Notes: generated by a model not told the origin, from the sequence alone. 6,638 bases of DNA from Hydrogenothermus sp964516095 (GCA_964516095.1 CAZEYS010000057.1:1-6638), one strand, 5' to 3'; shown: positions 1 through 6,565, counted from the first letter of the stretch. Program-made: numbers and translations.

Positions 1-1792
1 CATGTCTTTCTTTTATAAGTTTTTTCATATAATCTAGTTCCGTAAGTGTTTTTAAACCCAAGAAATCCATTTTCACAAGGCCAAGCATCTCAAGGGTAGT
101 CATATCAAACTGGGTAGCCTTTGTACCATCTTTATCCACATAAACAGGCACATACTCATTCAACGGTCCTGGAGCTATAACAACACCAGCAGCATGTATT
201 CCTGTGTGCCTTGCTGAGCCTTCTAATTTTTTTGCCAGGTCAATAAGCTGTCTGACCCTTTTATCCGTTTCGTACAGTTTTCTAAATTCAGGATTTGCTT
301 CTAAATTTTCTTCAATTGTTAACGTTGAACCCTGTACAGGTCCTGGTAGTATCATTTTGGCTATTTTATCTGCTTCTGCATAAGAAAAGCCTAATACACG
401 GGCTACGTCTCTAATGACCATTTTAGATTTCATAAAGTTATATGTAATGATCTGGGCAACTGCATTTTCACCGTATTTATTTTTAACATACTCAATAACT
501 TTTGGCCTGTTTTCCATACAGAAATCTACATCAATATCTGGCATAGAAATTCTGTCTGGATTTAGAAATCTTTCAAATATGAGCCCATGCTGAAGTGGGT
601 CGACGTCTGTTATACCAAGGGCATAAGCAACTAAAGACCCTGCTGCAGAACCACGGCCAGGTCCTACAGGAATTCCATTTTGTTTTGCGTGATTTATAAA
701 ATCTTGAACAATAAGAAAGTATTCAGGAAATCCCATTTGTTTTATTATATCTACCTCATATTTCAGTCTTTCTTTATATTCGTTATGTTTTTCTTTAGAA
801 AGGTCTTTTATTTTTTCTAATCGTTTTTCCAAACCTTCCCATGCGAGTTTTTCAAAATACTGGGCTTTTTCTTCTGGAGTTGCTTCTCTATCAAGTCCTG
901 GTATCTGGAATTTTGGAAAGAGATATCCTCTTGTTTCTGCAGTGTCTATTTCAACATTACACTTTTCTGCAATTTCCATTGTATTTTTCAAAGCAAATTC
1001 ATATCCTTTGAATTTTTCATACATCTCTTCAGGGGTTGTAAAGTGTAAGCCTCTTACCTTAAATGCTCTTCCTTTTTCTTTGAGTTCTTTTAAAGTCATT
1101 TTCATTTGCAATGCTTTTATAACATCATGAGCCTCTGCATCTTCTTTGTTTAAATAATGTGAGTCGTTTGTTGCTACAACTTTGACATCTAATTTTTTTG
1201 CAAGTTCTAAAAGGCCTTTATTTGCAATCTCTTGCTCTTCTAAACCATTGAGCTGTATCTCAAAATATAGGTCTTCCCCGAATATGTCTTTTAGTCTTTT
1301 TCCATATTCATAGGCTTCATCAAACTTGCCTTTAGAAAGAAGGTGAGGAATAAAACCTTTTAGGCAAGCAGTCTGACATATAAGACCTTCATGGTATTTT
1401 TCTAGCAATTCCCAATCTATCCGTGGTTTGTAGTAAAACCCCTCAGTATAAGCAAGGGACGAAAGCTTCATTAGGTTTTTAAAACCAGTCTTATCTTTAG
1501 CATGGAGTATTAGATGGTAATTTTTATCTGCGAGAATACTATCTGAACCTTCACCTTTTTTTTCAAATCTATTGTTTGTAAAATACGCTTCCATACCAAT
1601 AATAGGCTTTACGCCAACCTTTTTCATTTCTTGATAAAACTCTATAGCACCAAAAATATTCCCATGGTCAGTTAGAGCTACAGCTTTATATCCATACTCC
1701 TTTGCTTTCTGGGCAAGTTCAGGTATTTTAATCATTCCATCGAGCAATGAATAGTGAGAGTGAAGATGTAAATGTGTAAAATCCTTTGTCAT
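1..1792 (-). CDS. dnaE: DNA polymerase III subunit alpha, N-terminal 597 codons (3' end beyond the left edge)
   Basis: This is the catalytic subunit of the replicative DNA polymerase (class C, DnaE1 type). The reading frame is open from the ATG at 1792 down to base 2 and is truncated by the window; full-length DnaE is about 1,150 residues, so about half is seen. The N-terminal PHP domain (residues about 5-280) begins with HLHLHSHYSLLDG at 7-19. The nine usual PHP metal-ligand positions all look filled (H9, H11, D18, H43, E68, H93, C143, D210, H212), so an active PHP 3'-5' exonuclease is plausible, unlike the degenerate PHP domain of E. coli DnaE. The palm carries VGPGRGSAAGS at 376-386 and the catalytic PDIDVDFC at 418-425, with D419 and D421 the expected metal ligands. 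The RARHTGIHAAG-like segment (here SARHTGIHAAG) follows. No intein or frameshift is visible in this part. The start is supported by AGGGGA just upstream. The gene is transcribed divergently from the operon at 1954. Confidence 0.97.
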   Translation of the reverse strand, partial: MTKDFTHLHLHSHYSLLDGMIKIPELAQKAKEYGYKAVALTDHGNIFGAIEFYQEMKKVGVKPIIGMEAYFTNNRFEKKGEGSDSILADKNYHLILHAKDKTGFKNLMKLSSLAYTEGFYYKPRIDWELLEKYHEGLICQTACLKGFIPHLLSKGKFDEAYEYGKRLKDIFGEDLYFEIQLNGLEEQEIANKGLLELAKKLDVKVVATNDSHYLNKEDAEAHDVIKALQMKMTLKELKEKGRAFKVRGLHFTTPEEMYEKFKGYEFALKNTMEIAEKCNVEIDTAETRGYLFPKFQIPGLDREATPEEKAQYFEKLAWEGLEKRLEKIKDLSKEKHNEYKERLKYEVDIIKQMGFPEYFLIVQDFINHAKQNGIPVGPGRGSAAGSLVAYALGITDVDPLQHGLIFERFLNPDRISMPDIDVDFCMENRPKVIEYVKNKYGENAVAQIITYNFMKSKMVIRDVARVLGFSYAEADKIAKMILPGPVQGSTLTIEENLEANPEFRKLYETDKRVRQLIDLAKKLEGSARHTGIHAAGVVIAPGPLNEYVPVYVDKDGTKATQFDMTTLEMLGLVKMDFLGLKTLTELDYMKKLIKERH

Positions 1793-1796
1793 AATT

Positions 1797-1802
1797 TCCC
1801 CT
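1797..1802 (-). promoter_or_regulatory. Ribosome binding site of dnaE
   Basis: Read on the minus strand, AGGGGA lies 4 nt before the ATG at 1792-1790. It is a good Shine-Dalgarno match and fixes the dnaE start at the methionine preceding the PHP motif. It contrasts with the divergent glycerate kinase gene, which has no such site. Confidence 0.75.
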
Positions 1803-1823
1803 GTTTATACGTTAAAGATTTGA

Positions 1824-1838
1824 GGTAAATAATTTACC
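1824..1838. repeat. 15-bp palindrome GGTAAAT-a-ATTTACC in the dnaE leader
   Basis: Two perfect 7-bp inverted arms flank a single central A. The palindrome sits about 30 bp upstream of the dnaE start, just downstream of the best dnaE -10 candidate, so a protein bound here could block dnaE transcription, or the dyad could form a small hairpin in the dnaE 5' UTR. The symmetry is seen directly; the operator role is inference. Confidence 0.5.
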
Positions 1839-1839
1839 C

Positions 1840-1867
1840 AATATAGATGTTAACTTCAATTGTTAAA
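1840..1867 (-). promoter_or_regulatory. Weak candidate promoter for dnaE
   Basis: On the minus strand TATATT (1845-1840) is a 5/6 match to a -10 box. A poor -35 candidate TTTAAC (1867-1862) lies 16 nt upstream. Initiation would fall near 1833, inside the GGTAAAT palindrome. The region is so AT-rich that other -10-like hexamers exist, so this is only the best guess. Confidence 0.3.
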
Positions 1868-1883
1868 TTGAACATACAAAAAA

Positions 1884-1895
1884 TATTTGCAAATA
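1884..1895. repeat. 12-bp perfect palindrome TATTTGCAAATA
   Basis: A gapless 12-bp dyad lies near the middle of the divergent intergenic region. It is well placed for a dimeric regulator that could act on either dnaE or the glucosylglycerate operon. The symmetry is seen directly. In such AT-rich DNA short palindromes do arise by chance, though this one has a GC centre. Confidence 0.4.
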
Positions 1896-1915
1896 AATCT
1901 CAAATATGTATTATT

Positions 1916-1934
1916 AATGTTAAACAATGTTAAA
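1916..1934 (+). promoter_or_regulatory. Tandem operator candidate: two AATGTTAAA repeats, 10-bp period
   Basis: AATGTTAAA occurs exactly twice, at 1916-1924 and 1926-1934, one helical turn apart, and covers the -35 region of the perfect -10 box at 1943-1948. Two further TGTTAA copies lie upstream in the same intergenic region (1848-1853 and 1861-1866). Direct repeats with 10-11-bp period overlapping a poor -35 are the layout used by OmpR/PhoB-family response regulators. The repeats are seen directly; the regulator is inferred and unidentified. Confidence 0.5.
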
Positions 1935-1948
1935 TTTTTAACTATAAT
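1921..1948 (+). promoter_or_regulatory. Sigma-70-type promoter of the glucosylglycerate operon, probably leaderless
   Basis: A perfect TATAAT occupies 1943-1948. The best -35 is TAAACA at 1921-1926 (4/6, 16-bp spacer), so the -35 is weak. Initiation 6-7 nt downstream of the -10 would fall at 1954-1955, on the A or T of the glycerate kinase ATG. No Shine-Dalgarno sequence precedes that ATG, and an in-frame TAA at 1945-1947 excludes a start further upstream, so the mRNA is probably leaderless. No second promoter of similar quality was noticed between the four downstream genes. Confidence 0.65.
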
Positions 1949-1953
1949 GGATT

Positions 1954-3276
1954 ATGAGGAAAAATTTAAGGGAAAAAGCTCTGGAAATATTTTTTTATGC
2001 CTTAAATTCTATATTACCTAAAAACATTATTCCCAAAACTGTTGATATACAACAAGATAAAATCAAAATTGAAAAAGATATATATTCCTTAAAAAATGGT
2101 TTTTATGTATTTGGTAGTGGAAAAGCTTCAGTTGAAATGGCTAAAACTATAGAAAGCATGGCATTTGATCTTATTATTGATGGAGTAGTTATATCTAACT
2201 ATACCGAAGAACTGGATAAGATTACCGTTTTAGAAGGTTCACATCCTGTGCCTACAGAAAAAACAATAAATGCCACAAAAAAATTAATTGAAAAATTTAA
2301 ATCTTTAAAAGAAGATGACTTTTTTATTTACCTACTGTCAGGGGGCAGTTCTTCTCTTTTAGAAATTCCGATTTCTCCTATATCAATACAGGATCTTCAA
2401 GAAACAACTCAATTACTCTTAAAAAAGAGTGTGCCGATAGATGAAATTAACGTGATAAGAAAGCACATATCACAGGTAAAAGGAGGAAGACTTGCCAGAT
2501 TAACTAAAGCAAAGGGAATAGTTCTTGTTATCTCTGATGTGATAGGAGACGATTTAAAAGTAATTGGTTCTGCTCCACTTTATATGGATAACTCTACCTA
2601 TAAGGATGCATATAATATCTTGGTTAAATATGATTTATGGGATAAAGTTCCTCTCTCTGTAAAGGAAGTTATACAGAAAGGATTACAAGGCCAAATAGAG
2701 GACACACCAAAAAAGCCACCATCTAATATAAAACACTACATAATTGCAAATAACTTTAAAGCCCTCAGTTATGCAAAGAAAAAAGCTCAGGAGCTTGGTT
2801 TTGAGGCTAAAATACTAACCAGTTCATTACATGGAGAGGCCAGAGAAGTTGCAAAAGCAATAATGTCTATTGGACGAGAAATAAAATCAAGTTCTAATCC
2901 GTTTCCGCCTCCTGTTTGTTTAATATCAGGTGGAGAAACCACAGTTAATGTAACTGGAAATGGAAAAGGAGGTAGAAATCAGGAAATGGCTTTATCTGCT
3001 CTTAAAGAGTTAAAAGATTTAGATAGCGTAGTTTTTTTATCTGCAGGTACAGACGGTATAGACGGTAATTCAGATGCTGATGGGGCAATAGTAGACATAA
3101 ATTCTTATTACAAAGCACAGAAGTTAGGACTTGATGTTGATACATATTTAAAAAATAACGACTCTTATAATTTTTTTAAAAAAACTGGTGATTTGATTAT
3201 AACAGGTAAAACTGGAACAAATGTAATGGACATACAAATACTATTGATAGGAGATGAACATGCTAAAAACATCTAA
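1954..3276 (+). CDS. Glycerate 2-kinase, MOFRL family (GckA type)
   Basis: This cytoplasmic kinase phosphorylates D-glycerate with ATP, giving 2-phosphoglycerate in most characterised members, which enters lower glycolysis. At 440 residues it has the full family length. Visible motifs in order are FGSGKAS 53-59 (with the conserved lysine K57), EGSHPVP 94-100, LLSGGSSSLLE 127-137, INVIRKHISQVKGGRLA 165-181, SDVIGDD 194-200, SGGETTV 325-331, GKGGRNQEMAL 337-347, AGTDGIDG 364-371 and the C-terminal MOFRL segment TGKTGTNVMDIQILLI 417-432. The N-terminus aligns with the family from the first residues, so ATG 1954 is right although it has no ribosome binding site and lies 5 nt after a perfect -10 box. 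It is the first gene of the operon and overlaps the next gene by 17 nt. In this setting it probably controls or recycles the D-glycerate that also serves as acceptor for, or breakdown product of, glucosylglycerate. The family call is firm; the exact phosphorylation position (2- or 3-) cannot be read from sequence. Confidence 0.93.
   Translation: MRKNLREKALEIFFYALNSILPKNIIPKTVDIQQDKIKIEKDIYSLKNGFYVFGSGKASVEMAKTIESMAFDLIIDGVVISNYTEELDKITVLEGSHPVPTEKTINATKKLIEKFKSLKEDDFFIYLLSGGSSSLLEIPISPISIQDLQETTQLLLKKSVPIDEINVIRKHISQVKGGRLARLTKAKGIVLVISDVIGDDLKVIGSAPLYMDNSTYKDAYNILVKYDLWDKVPLSVKEVIQKGLQGQIEDTPKKPPSNIKHYIIANNFKALSYAKKKAQELGFEAKILTSSLHGEAREVAKAIMSIGREIKSSSNPFPPPVCLISGGETTVNVTGNGKGGRNQEMALSALKELKDLDSVVFLSAGTDGIDGNSDADGAIVDINSYYKAQKLGLDVDTYLKNNDSYNFFKKTGDLIITGKTGTNVMDIQILLIGDEHAKNI
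3249..3253 (+). promoter_or_regulatory. Ribosome binding site that decides the glycosyltransferase start
   Basis: AGGAG directly abuts the ATG at 3254 (zero spacing), which therefore cannot be used efficiently, but stands 6 nt before the in-frame ATG at 3260. The start at 3260 is preferred. The site lies inside the end of the glycerate kinase gene, which suggests translational coupling. Confidence 0.7.
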
Positions 3277-4513
3277 CATGAGATTTTCCACAGCATTAAG
3301 AGAGGAAACCCGTAAAAAAATAGAAAATATTGGTTATGCAGATATAGTAGTAGGAATACCAACATACTTTAGCCAGAATACCATTGCACATGTAATAGAA
3401 CAAGTTGCCAAAGGTTTAGATAGATATTTTAATGACAAAAAGGCTTTAATTTTTATATCTGACGGAGGTTCTACAGATGATACAAGAGAAGTGGCAGAAG
3501 CAGTAGATGTATCAAAGTATAATGTTGAAAAGGTAGTGGGAATTTATAGAGGTATCCCAGGAAAAGGTTCAGCACTGAGGGCAATATTCGAATCAGCAGA
3601 ATTCTTGAAGGCTACAGCTATAGCGACCTTTGATTCAGATTTGCGTTCAATAACACCCGAATGGGTTAAAAACATAATAGAGCCAATATACACAGGATAT
3701 GATTTTGTAGCTCCTTATTATTTAAGATGGAAATTTGATGGAACCATCACAAATACCATTGCATATAATATGACAAGGGCTCTGTACGGGAAAAAAATAA
3801 GACAACCTATCGGAGGAGATTTTGGTTTTTCAAGACCTTTAGTCAAAGATTATTTGGACAATGAAGTATGGGATACAGAAGTTGCCAAATTTGGAATAGA
3901 TATATGGATGACTACAAATGCTATAGTTGATAATTATAAAATCTGTCAGGCCAGACTTGGAGCAAAAATACATAATGAAAAAGACCCAACTCAGCTAAGT
4001 GATATGTATAGAGAGGTTGTTGGGACAATATTTAAATTAATGGAACAACCTAAATATGAAAGCTACTGGAAAAAAATCAAAGGTTCTACAGATGTTGAAA
4101 TACTGGGAGAGTTCGTTGGTGAAGAGCCTGAACCTTTTAGTATAGATATAAATAATTTAATAGAATACTTTAAAATAGGTTATAACAACTTTGCACCAGT
4201 ATGGAAAAGCATATTAGAAGAGAAAGATTTTAAGATTATAGAGAAACTGTACATGACAGAAACAGCTGAAAACTTTATTATGCCTGTAGATACCTGGGTA
4301 AGAATAGTCTATCGATATGCAGCCTATTTTCACAAAACCCCAAGACAAAAATTCAAAGTCCTGAACACTATGATACCCCTTTACAATGCAAAAGTGGCGT
4401 CATTAGTTAATGAACTAAAAGATATGACTGTAGAAGAAGCCGAAAAATATTATGATAATCAAGCCCTTAGATTTGAAGAAATGAAAGATTATTTAATAAA
4501 AATATGGGAGTAG
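3260..4513 (+). CDS. GT-A glycosyltransferase, probable glucosylglycerate synthase (Ggs/mannosylglycerate-synthase-like)
   Basis: This 417-residue enzyme has an N-terminal GT-A nucleotide-sugar fold. It shows VGIPTYFSQNTI 31-42 at the first beta strand, SDGGSTDDT 67-75, PGKGSALR 100-107, the metal-binding DSD 125-127, RQPIGGDFGFSRPL 181-194 at the acceptor site, FGIDIWMTT 211-219, and H238 in KIHNEKDP as the likely third metal ligand. A helical C-terminal region (about 250-417) follows. This order (DxD, QPxGG, G-x-D, late His) is that of single-step mannosylglycerate synthases, which transfer a sugar to free D-glycerate. Persephonella is known to have a glucosylglycerate synthase using NDP-glucose and D-glycerate, and the flanking glycerate kinase and gpgS favour that role. 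It overlaps the kinase gene by 17 nt and ends 4 nt before gpgS. It could instead act on glucosylglycerate (MggS/MggA-like) or use GDP-mannose. The fold is secure; the substrate is inference. Confidence 0.72.
   Translation: MLKTSNMRFSTALREETRKKIENIGYADIVVGIPTYFSQNTIAHVIEQVAKGLDRYFNDKKALIFISDGGSTDDTREVAEAVDVSKYNVEKVVGIYRGIPGKGSALRAIFESAEFLKATAIATFDSDLRSITPEWVKNIIEPIYTGYDFVAPYYLRWKFDGTITNTIAYNMTRALYGKKIRQPIGGDFGFSRPLVKDYLDNEVWDTEVAKFGIDIWMTTNAIVDNYKICQARLGAKIHNEKDPTQLSDMYREVVGTIFKLMEQPKYESYWKKIKGSTDVEILGEFVGEEPEPFSIDINNLIEYFKIGYNNFAPVWKSILEEKDFKIIEKLYMTETAENFIMPVDTWVRIVYRYAAYFHKTPRQKFKVLNTMIPLYNAKVASLVNELKDMTVEEAEKYYDNQALRFEEMKDYLIKIWE
4507..4510 (+). promoter_or_regulatory. Ribosome binding site of gpgS
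   Basis: GGAG lies within the last codons of the upstream glycosyltransferase gene, 7 nt before the ATG at 4518, and supports that start. The upstream stop codon TAG (4511-4513) falls in the spacer, so terminating ribosomes can reinitiate. Confidence 0.7.
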
Positions 4514-4517
4514 GATT

Positions 4518-5723
4518 ATGGCAGACTTTTTCCAAAATGGAATGATAACTACACTGCAAAGATTAAAGGAAAGGCCGATAGAAGAGATTGAAAAAGAACT
4601 TATTGAATTTGCAAAACGGAGAAATATGGTTTTACTTTTACCTGCTTTGTATTCAGAATTTGAAGGACCTGCAATGCCCAAAATAGTAGAAGAGCTAAAA
4701 AAAATACCCTATTTGTACAGAATTGTGCTTTCTCTAGATAGAGCAAATAGAGAACAATTTGAAAAAGTTAAGAAAATAATGTCAAAAATACCAACTGATG
4801 TGAAGATTGTTTGGCACGATGGCCCAAATATGCAAAAAATTTACGATGAGATTAAAAAAAATAACTTTAATATAGGTCCTCAAGGAAAAGGGCGTTCAGT
4901 ATGGATGGCTCTTGGGTATATACTTTCAGATATTAATGCATATGCAATAGCCTTGCACGATTGTGATATAGTTAGTTATTCACGAGAAATTCCAGCAAGG
5001 CTTTTTTACCCTGTTGTCCATCCTGCTTTAGACTTTGAATTTAGTAAAGGATATTACGCAAGATTTAGAGACAAATTATATGGTAGGGTTACAAGGCTTT
5101 ACTATACACCTTTAATAAGAGCACTAATAAAAATTTTAGGACATAATAAATTTTTAGATTATTTAGACAGTTTTAGATATGCCCTTTCTGGTGAATTTGC
5201 ATTTATCAGAAGTTTAGCACGAGGGCTTAGAATTTCTCCTACATGGGGATTAGAAGTTTCAATGCTATCAGAGGTTTATCAAAATACATCTGTAAACAGA
5301 ATATGCCAGGTAGAAATAATAGATAATTACGAACACAAACACCAAAAAATAGGTAGCTCGCCAGGTGAAGGACTGACCAAAATGGCAGCAGATATAGCTA
5401 AAGCCTTATTTCGAGTGCTTACTCAAGATGGAATGGTATTGTCTGATTCATTTTTCAGAAGTTTATTAACAACCTATCTGGTAGAAGCTCAAAAGGCAAT
5501 AGAAAAATATAACGCTTTATCATTAATAAATGGCTTAAATTACGATAGACATAGGGAAATTTCAGCAGTAGAATCTTTTGTTGAAGCACTTAAACTTGCT
5601 AAAGATGAATTTATTGAAAATCCAATAGGTATTCCAATGCTTCCAGCATGGGTTAGAATAAGAGCTGCTATACCTGATATTTCCGAAAAACTCATAAAAG
5701 CAGTTGAAGAGGATAATAAATGA
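4518..5723 (+). CDS. gpgS: Glucosyl-3-phosphoglycerate synthase (GT81)
   Basis: It transfers glucose from an NDP-glucose to 3-phosphoglycerate, retaining the alpha configuration. The product, glucosyl-3-phosphoglycerate, is normally dephosphorylated by GpgP to the compatible solute glucosylglycerate. The protein has 401 residues, as expected for thermophile GpgS. Motifs seen are LPALYSEFEGPAM 41-53 (start of the nucleotide-sugar site), GKGR 123-126, HDCDI 147-151 with the metal-binding D148-C149-D150, RLYYTPLIRAL 193-203, YALSGEFAF 221-229 (3-phosphoglycerate loop), WGLEVSMLSEV 243-253, and H273/H275 in YEHKHQ as candidate metal ligands. The related mannosyl-3-phosphoglycerate synthase shares the fold but not this motif set, so a glucosyl donor is favoured. 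A GGAG site fixes the start. Its stop codon overlaps the sirtuin start. No gpgP-like phosphatase lies in the window, so GpgP must be encoded elsewhere or its role met by a general phosphatase. Confidence 0.9.
   Translation: MADFFQNGMITTLQRLKERPIEEIEKELIEFAKRRNMVLLLPALYSEFEGPAMPKIVEELKKIPYLYRIVLSLDRANREQFEKVKKIMSKIPTDVKIVWHDGPNMQKIYDEIKKNNFNIGPQGKGRSVWMALGYILSDINAYAIALHDCDIVSYSREIPARLFYPVVHPALDFEFSKGYYARFRDKLYGRVTRLYYTPLIRALIKILGHNKFLDYLDSFRYALSGEFAFIRSLARGLRISPTWGLEVSMLSEVYQNTSVNRICQVEIIDNYEHKHQKIGSSPGEGLTKMAADIAKALFRVLTQDGMVLSDSFFRSLLTTYLVEAQKAIEKYNALSLINGLNYDRHREISAVESFVEALKLAKDEFIENPIGIPMLPAWVRIRAAIPDISEKLIKAVEEDNK
5706..5712 (+). promoter_or_regulatory. Ribosome binding site of the sirtuin gene
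   Basis: GAAGAGG inside the last codons of gpgS stands 7 nt before the ATG at 5720. This favours ATG 5720 over the in-frame ATG at 5726, and makes the gpgS stop and sirtuin start an ATGA overlap typical of coupled translation. Confidence 0.65.
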
Positions 5724-6565
5724 AGATGATTGATTTAGAAAAAAATATACAAAAAGCACGTGAAGAAATAGAAAAAGCAGATGCACTTTTAATTACAGCT
5801 GGTGCTGGAATGGGTGTTGATAGTGGTTTGCCAGATTTTAGAGGAAAAGAAGGCTTTTGGAGAGCTTACCCAATAGCTAAAAAATTAGGATTAAGATTTG
5901 AGGAACTGGCAAATCCACGGTGGTTTGATATAAATCCCAAATTAGCATGGGCTTTCTATGGACATAGACTGAATATGTATAGAAATACAAAACCACATGA
6001 AGGTTTTAAAATCTTGAAGGAAGCAGGAGAAAACAAAAAAGCTGGTTATTTTGTATTTACGTCAAACGTGGATGGACAGTTTCAAAAAGCAGGTTTCAAT
6101 GAAAAAAATATAGTAGAGATACATGGTTCTATACACCATTTACAATGTACCTTACCGTGCACTGAGAATATATGGCCTGCCGATAACATTCAGATTGAGA
6201 TTGATGAAGAAAAATTTGAAGCAAAAGAACCTCTTCCCAAATGTAAACACTGCGAAAAAATAGCACGACCCAATATACTCATGTTTGGAGATTATAATTG
6301 GGTTCCGCACAGAACGGAGAGGCAAGAATTCCTATTTAATAGATGGTTAGAAAAAATAGCCAACAATAACTACAAGCTAGCAATAATAGAAATTGGAGCA
6401 GGTAAAGCTGTGCCAACTGTAAGGTGGACTTCTGAAAGAATATCTAAACTATTTAATGCTCCGTTGATACGCATTAACCCTCGAGATTATGATATTTCTT
6501 TACCTCAAGGAATCCCAATTCCATTAAAAGGGTTAGAAGCTATAAAAGAAATTTTTAATAAATAA
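5720..6565 (+). CDS. Divergent Sir2-family NAD-dependent protein deacylase (sirtuin)
   Basis: Sirtuins use NAD+ to remove acyl groups from lysines, or in some branches to ADP-ribosylate proteins, releasing nicotinamide. The 281-residue single-domain protein shows the Rossmann NAD motif GAGMGVDSGLPDFRG 28-42, TSNVDGQFQKAGF 114-126 with the conserved N116 and D118, the catalytic histidine H135 in IHGSIHHLQC, a zinc module made of C143, C147, C175 and C178 with a long 27-residue loop between the pairs, RPNILMFGD 183-191, and LIRINPRD 249-256 at the adenine site. It departs from canonical enzymes in having GAGMG instead of GAGIS, Ser instead of Gln in the T-Q-N-I-D motif, and EIGAGKAVPT instead of the usual GTS-x-V-x-P-A strand. 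It is therefore a divergent branch, probably active since H135, N116, D118 and the four cysteines remain. No signal peptide or membrane segment is visible. It is last in the operon and translationally coupled to gpgS. The substrate is unknown; regulation of pathway enzymes by deacylation is only a hypothesis. Confidence 0.88.
   Translation: MKMIDLEKNIQKAREEIEKADALLITAGAGMGVDSGLPDFRGKEGFWRAYPIAKKLGLRFEELANPRWFDINPKLAWAFYGHRLNMYRNTKPHEGFKILKEAGENKKAGYFVFTSNVDGQFQKAGFNEKNIVEIHGSIHHLQCTLPCTENIWPADNIQIEIDEEKFEAKEPLPKCKHCEKIARPNILMFGDYNWVPHRTERQEFLFNRWLEKIANNNYKLAIIEIGAGKAVPTVRWTSERISKLFNAPLIRINPRDYDISLPQGIPIPLKGLEAIKEIFNK

Noticed and set aside
942..1130. Short plus-strand open frame inside dnaE
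   Set aside because: It lies fully antisense to the conserved dnaE coding sequence, has no ribosome binding site and no recognisable domain.
3171..3184. T7A7 run in the glycerate kinase gene as a programmed frameshift or slippage site
   Set aside because: The downstream MOFRL domain continues in the same frame to a normal stop, and such runs are common in this AT-rich sequence; no stimulatory structure seen.
3254..3259. ATG at 3254 as start of the glycosyltransferase
   Set aside because: The AGGAG site ends at 3253, leaving no spacer; the in-frame ATG at 3260 has a normal 6-nt spacing.
4493..4681. Short minus-strand open frame at the glycosyltransferase/gpgS junction
   Set aside because: It is antisense to the gpgS N-terminus, which is supported by motifs and a ribosome binding site; low-complexity translation.
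5562..5786. Minus-strand open frame across the gpgS/sirtuin junction
   Set aside because: Its Phe/Cys-rich translation is a reverse reading of AT-rich coding DNA; both plus-strand genes are well supported here.
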